This document shows positions 61,784 through 64,000 of a stretch of 64,000 nucleotides of DNA, in pieces. Numbering within the stretch: the first letter of the stretch is position 1; each line of letters begins with the position of its first letter. Origin of the DNA: Alkaliphilus transvaalensis ATCC 700919 (lineage in GTDB: Bacteria > Bacillota > Clostridia > Peptostreptococcales > Natronincolaceae); contig NZ_JHYF01000002.1 of the NCBI RefSeq assembly GCF_000621485.1, forward strand, positions 62,001-126,000. Direction: 5' to 3'. The notes beneath the pieces were generated by a model. It saw nothing but the letters and a program-made list of their open reading frames with translations, was not told where the DNA came from and did no database searches. A program made the translations under genes and the position numbers.

Positions 61784-63073
61784 ATGAATTGTAGTCAATT
61801 TGAAGAGTATGCTTCTCTCTTTATAGATGAAATGCTAACGGAGGAAGAGATGATAAAGTTTAGAAAACATATAGAAAGCTGTGAAAATTGTTATATTTCT
61901 TTAGAAAATCTAAAGTTAATTGTCAGTACAGTAAATGAGATGGAAGAAGTTGATTTACCTACAGACTTTACCCTTTCATTAAGGAAAAAGCTTCAGGATG
62001 AAAAAGAGAAGGAAACAGAAAAGAATAAAAGTTTAATTAATTGGAAGGTAGTTAGTGGAATCGCTGCAGGATTAATGATTACTGCCATCTCCATGACAGC
62101 TTTAGAAGATCTAAATCCAAATAAGTTGATGATGGAGCCTATGACAGATGCTGGCTATTCAAATGAAATGGCGGCAAGGGATATGGAGAACTATGGTACT
62201 ACTCCTACGATAACTGGTAGGTCAGGTGAAACGACTACTCAATTTTCAGTAACTATGGGAGATAAGGCAGCTGAAAGTGTTGAGGAGCAAGAAGCGCTGG
62301 AAAAAGAAGAATTTTCAGTAGCTACAGCTGAATTAGCCACAGATAACAGAAAGATAATTAATAAAGGGAGATTATCCCTCGAAACAATGGAGTTCGATGA
62401 ATCTTATAAAGATACCTATTACCTTGTAGAGAAATATGGGGGGTATTTTCAAACGTCTGATACACAATATCGTCTTTTAAATAGAGAAAAACCCGAGGAA
62501 TCCCTTAGAACTACCTACTTTAATATTCGTGTTCCTAGCGAAAATTTTAACGACATCTTTCAAGAATTAAAGGAAGTTGGGATTGTCATTAATGAAAATA
62601 CTAATGCCCAAGATATAACAATGACCTATAGAGATGTTGAAACCGAAGTGTTAAACCTTGAAATACAAGAAGAACGTTTAAGGGAGATTTTACAAAAAGC
62701 TGAAAAAATAGAAGATATTCTAAGGATAGAAAATGAGTTATCTAGGATAAGACTTCAAATTAATAGTATGCGGGGAACCTTAAAAAATTATGATCAACTG
62801 GTGAGTTTGTCTACCATTGAAGTTGAATTAATAGAAGTAAAGGAAACTAGTGATTCAGCTATTAAACTACAGTCTGTGGACCAAGGTCTATTGGGTAGAG
62901 GAAAAGATAATTTCATTAAATCAGTCAATCAAATTATTCGGTTTGGAGAAAGGGCATTAATTAACCTTTATGGATTAATTCCATGGGCGGTTTTAATAAC
63001 AGCTATTACTTTACCAGTGGTAAGTATAGGAAATAAAATCATTAAGAAGAGGAGGAATAATCATGAAAAGTAA
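61784..63073 (+). CDS. Membrane anti-sigma factor with zinc finger and DUF4349
   Basis: The first 45 residues form an anti-sigma zinc-binding motif (CSQFEEYASLF, then HIESCENC, an H-x3-C-x2-C site). A membrane helix follows near 87-107. The outside part (about 190-360) is a DUF4349 domain with a coiled coil (VETEVLNLEIQEERLREIL near 286). A second membrane helix closes it near 400 (LIPWAVLITAITLPVVSIG). The design suggests that the outer domain senses the envelope and the inner finger holds the sigma factor. It starts 13 bases after the sigma gene and overlaps the next gene by 11 bases. Confidence 0.88.
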   Translation: MNCSQFEEYASLFIDEMLTEEEMIKFRKHIESCENCYISLENLKLIVSTVNEMEEVDLPTDFTLSLRKKLQDEKEKETEKNKSLINWKVVSGIAAGLMITAISMTALEDLNPNKLMMEPMTDAGYSNEMAARDMENYGTTPTITGRSGETTTQFSVTMGDKAAESVEEQEALEKEEFSVATAELATDNRKIINKGRLSLETMEFDESYKDTYYLVEKYGGYFQTSDTQYRLLNREKPEESLRTTYFNIRVPSENFNDIFQELKEVGIVINENTNAQDITMTYRDVETEVLNLEIQEERLREILQKAEKIEDILRIENELSRIRLQINSMRGTLKNYDQLVSLSTIEVELIEVKETSDSAIKLQSVDQGLLGRGKDNFIKSVNQIIRFGERALINLYGLIPWAVLITAITLPVVSIGNKIIKKRRNNHEK

Positions 63074-63806
63074 AATTTTTCAAAAGGGGATTATGCTATC
63101 AATTTTATCTTTAGCATTAGTTGGCTTCTTTATGCTGGGGGGACTCCTAACTAATACAGCAACAGCAGTAAATCCAGCTGCAGGGGAAATTTCTGTTGGA
63201 GGTACAGGAATTGTAATGGCTAAGCCAGACGTAGGGATAGTTGTTTTAGGAGTCGAAACCAGTAATAAAGATTCAAAGGTTGCTCAAGAAGAGAATACTA
63301 AACTAAGTAACCAGTTAATTGCAGCATTAACTAAAGAAAACATTAAAAAAGATGACATTAAGACTTCATCCTATAACATGTATCAAGAACGTCAGTACAA
63401 TCCTCAAGATGGTAGAACAACAGATGGTAACTTTAGAGTATCTCATTATGTTGAAGTGACAGTTAGAGATATAGATAAAGTAGGTGCAATCATCGACTTA
63501 GCAACAAAAAGTGGTGCTAATCAAGTAAATGGAGTACGCTTTACTGTTTCAGATACTAGTAAATATTATCAAGAAGCATTAAAGCTAGCAGTTAAAGATG
63601 CTGATAGTAAAGCTAAAACCCTTGCCGATACATTAGGGGTAAAGGTTGGAAAACCATCTAAAGTAACAGAAAACAGCTATAACGCACCAATAGCTTTAAG
63701 AATGGAAATGAGTTATGATATGGCTGAAAAAGCAATGGCAAATACAGAATTATCAACAGGGGAAATGGAAATAAGAGCAGATCTTCAAGTAGTATATAAC
63801 TATTAA
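63063..63806 (+). CDS. SIMPL-domain (DUF541) secreted protein
   Basis: The 247-residue protein begins with a signal peptide (about 1-35, LSILSLALVGFFMLGG...). The rest is a SIMPL/DUF541 domain: ISVGGTGIVMAKPDVGIVVL near 43 and the closing ITV-like strands (EMEIRADLQVVYNY). The family (Oxidative-stress-linked YggE, BP26) forms ring-shaped oligomers at the cell surface. Its start overlaps the anti-sigma gene, so it is the third gene of the sigma operon and probably part of the same envelope response. Confidence 0.9.
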   Translation: MKSKIFQKGIMLSILSLALVGFFMLGGLLTNTATAVNPAAGEISVGGTGIVMAKPDVGIVVLGVETSNKDSKVAQEENTKLSNQLIAALTKENIKKDDIKTSSYNMYQERQYNPQDGRTTDGNFRVSHYVEVTVRDIDKVGAIIDLATKSGANQVNGVRFTVSDTSKYYQEALKLAVKDADSKAKTLADTLGVKVGKPSKVTENSYNAPIALRMEMSYDMAEKAMANTELSTGEMEIRADLQVVYNY

Positions 63807-63831
63807 TAAGATTTAGCTAGAATAGTTTTTC

Positions 63832-63874
63832 GGTAGAGGTAGATTACGATCTGTAATTTGCCTCTATTTTTTTC
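63832..63874 (+). terminator. Terminator of the sigma operon
   Basis: TAGAGG and ATTAC pair with GTAAT and CCTCTA, followed by TTTTTTTC. Confidence 0.85.
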
Positions 63875-64000
63875 TAAAATATCTAATAAAGTTTATAAAA
63901 ATACCATTATCAAAATTAATAATGTTAATACTATAGTTAAAGGTGGCATCTTCTTTATTTTACTAACATGACAATACATGATAAAATATTGATAAATATT

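Overview
The window looks like the chromosome of a low-GC, anaerobic, spore-forming Firmicute of the Clostridia, most like Alkaliphilus or Natronincola. The evidence is the AT-rich sequence, strong AAGGAGG ribosome sites, a SpoVB flippase, a tungsten-type aldehyde:ferredoxin oxidoreductase, a flavodiiron protein, arginine deiminase, histidine ammonia-lyase and a glycine riboswitch. Together these suggest a strict anaerobe that ferments amino acids. The genus is an inference, because no rRNA is present.

Layout. Positions 1-3990 are accessory: an unrecognised protein, a PD-(D/E)XK nuclease-like protein with no convincing start codon, a SEC-C zinc protein and a decayed fragment. A 70-bp palindrome lies among them, and the block abuts the 3' end of a tRNA-Ala gene, as an island would. 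Positions 4249-15429 hold single-gene units: a MATE pump, FtsH, an APC permease behind a glycine riboswitch, a membrane-anchored MutS-like ATPase and PEP carboxykinase. Positions 15554-19526 form a molybdenum/tungsten cofactor operon (moeA, a moeA-binding-protein fusion, MOSC) behind a Moco/Tuco-type riboswitch and terminator. A likely client enzyme, AOR with its four-cluster ferredoxin, lies at 33971-36142.

Positions 19735-29596 carry PolX, SpoVB, a GGDEF-like protein fused to a ribbon-helix-helix tail, a 135-bp tandem repeat, a peroxiredoxin, ribosomal protein S14, a PHP phosphatase, and an arginine deiminase gene paired with a flavodiiron gene. Positions 29960-33798 encode a heterodimeric BmrCD-like ABC exporter. 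Positions 36335-41352 hold a MocR regulator, a lipid kinase, a bactofilin/M23 peptidase pair and a MarR regulator. Next comes an 1800-residue protein (41388-46790) with pseudokinase, ATPase, TPR, GAF, GGDEF and GAF parts.

Positions 46878-57970 carry histidine ammonia-lyase, CheW, a DegS/DegU pair, an M18 aminopeptidase, a LysR regulator and a cation efflux protein. The window ends with tRNA-Leu, a YdjM-like membrane hydrolase, and an ECF sigma / anti-sigma / SIMPL operon that appears to be self-activated.

Two non-coding themes stand out. The first is a family of AT-rich interspersed elements with TGAGGAAATTGCATA-type inverted ends (about 50-190 bp, at least eight copies), several sitting at the U-tract of terminators. 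The second is a set of RNA-level and start-site controls: two riboswitches, two large terminator-like folded RNAs, and an inverted repeat matching a gene's start region. I found no CRISPR array, rRNA gene, transposase or intact prophage.
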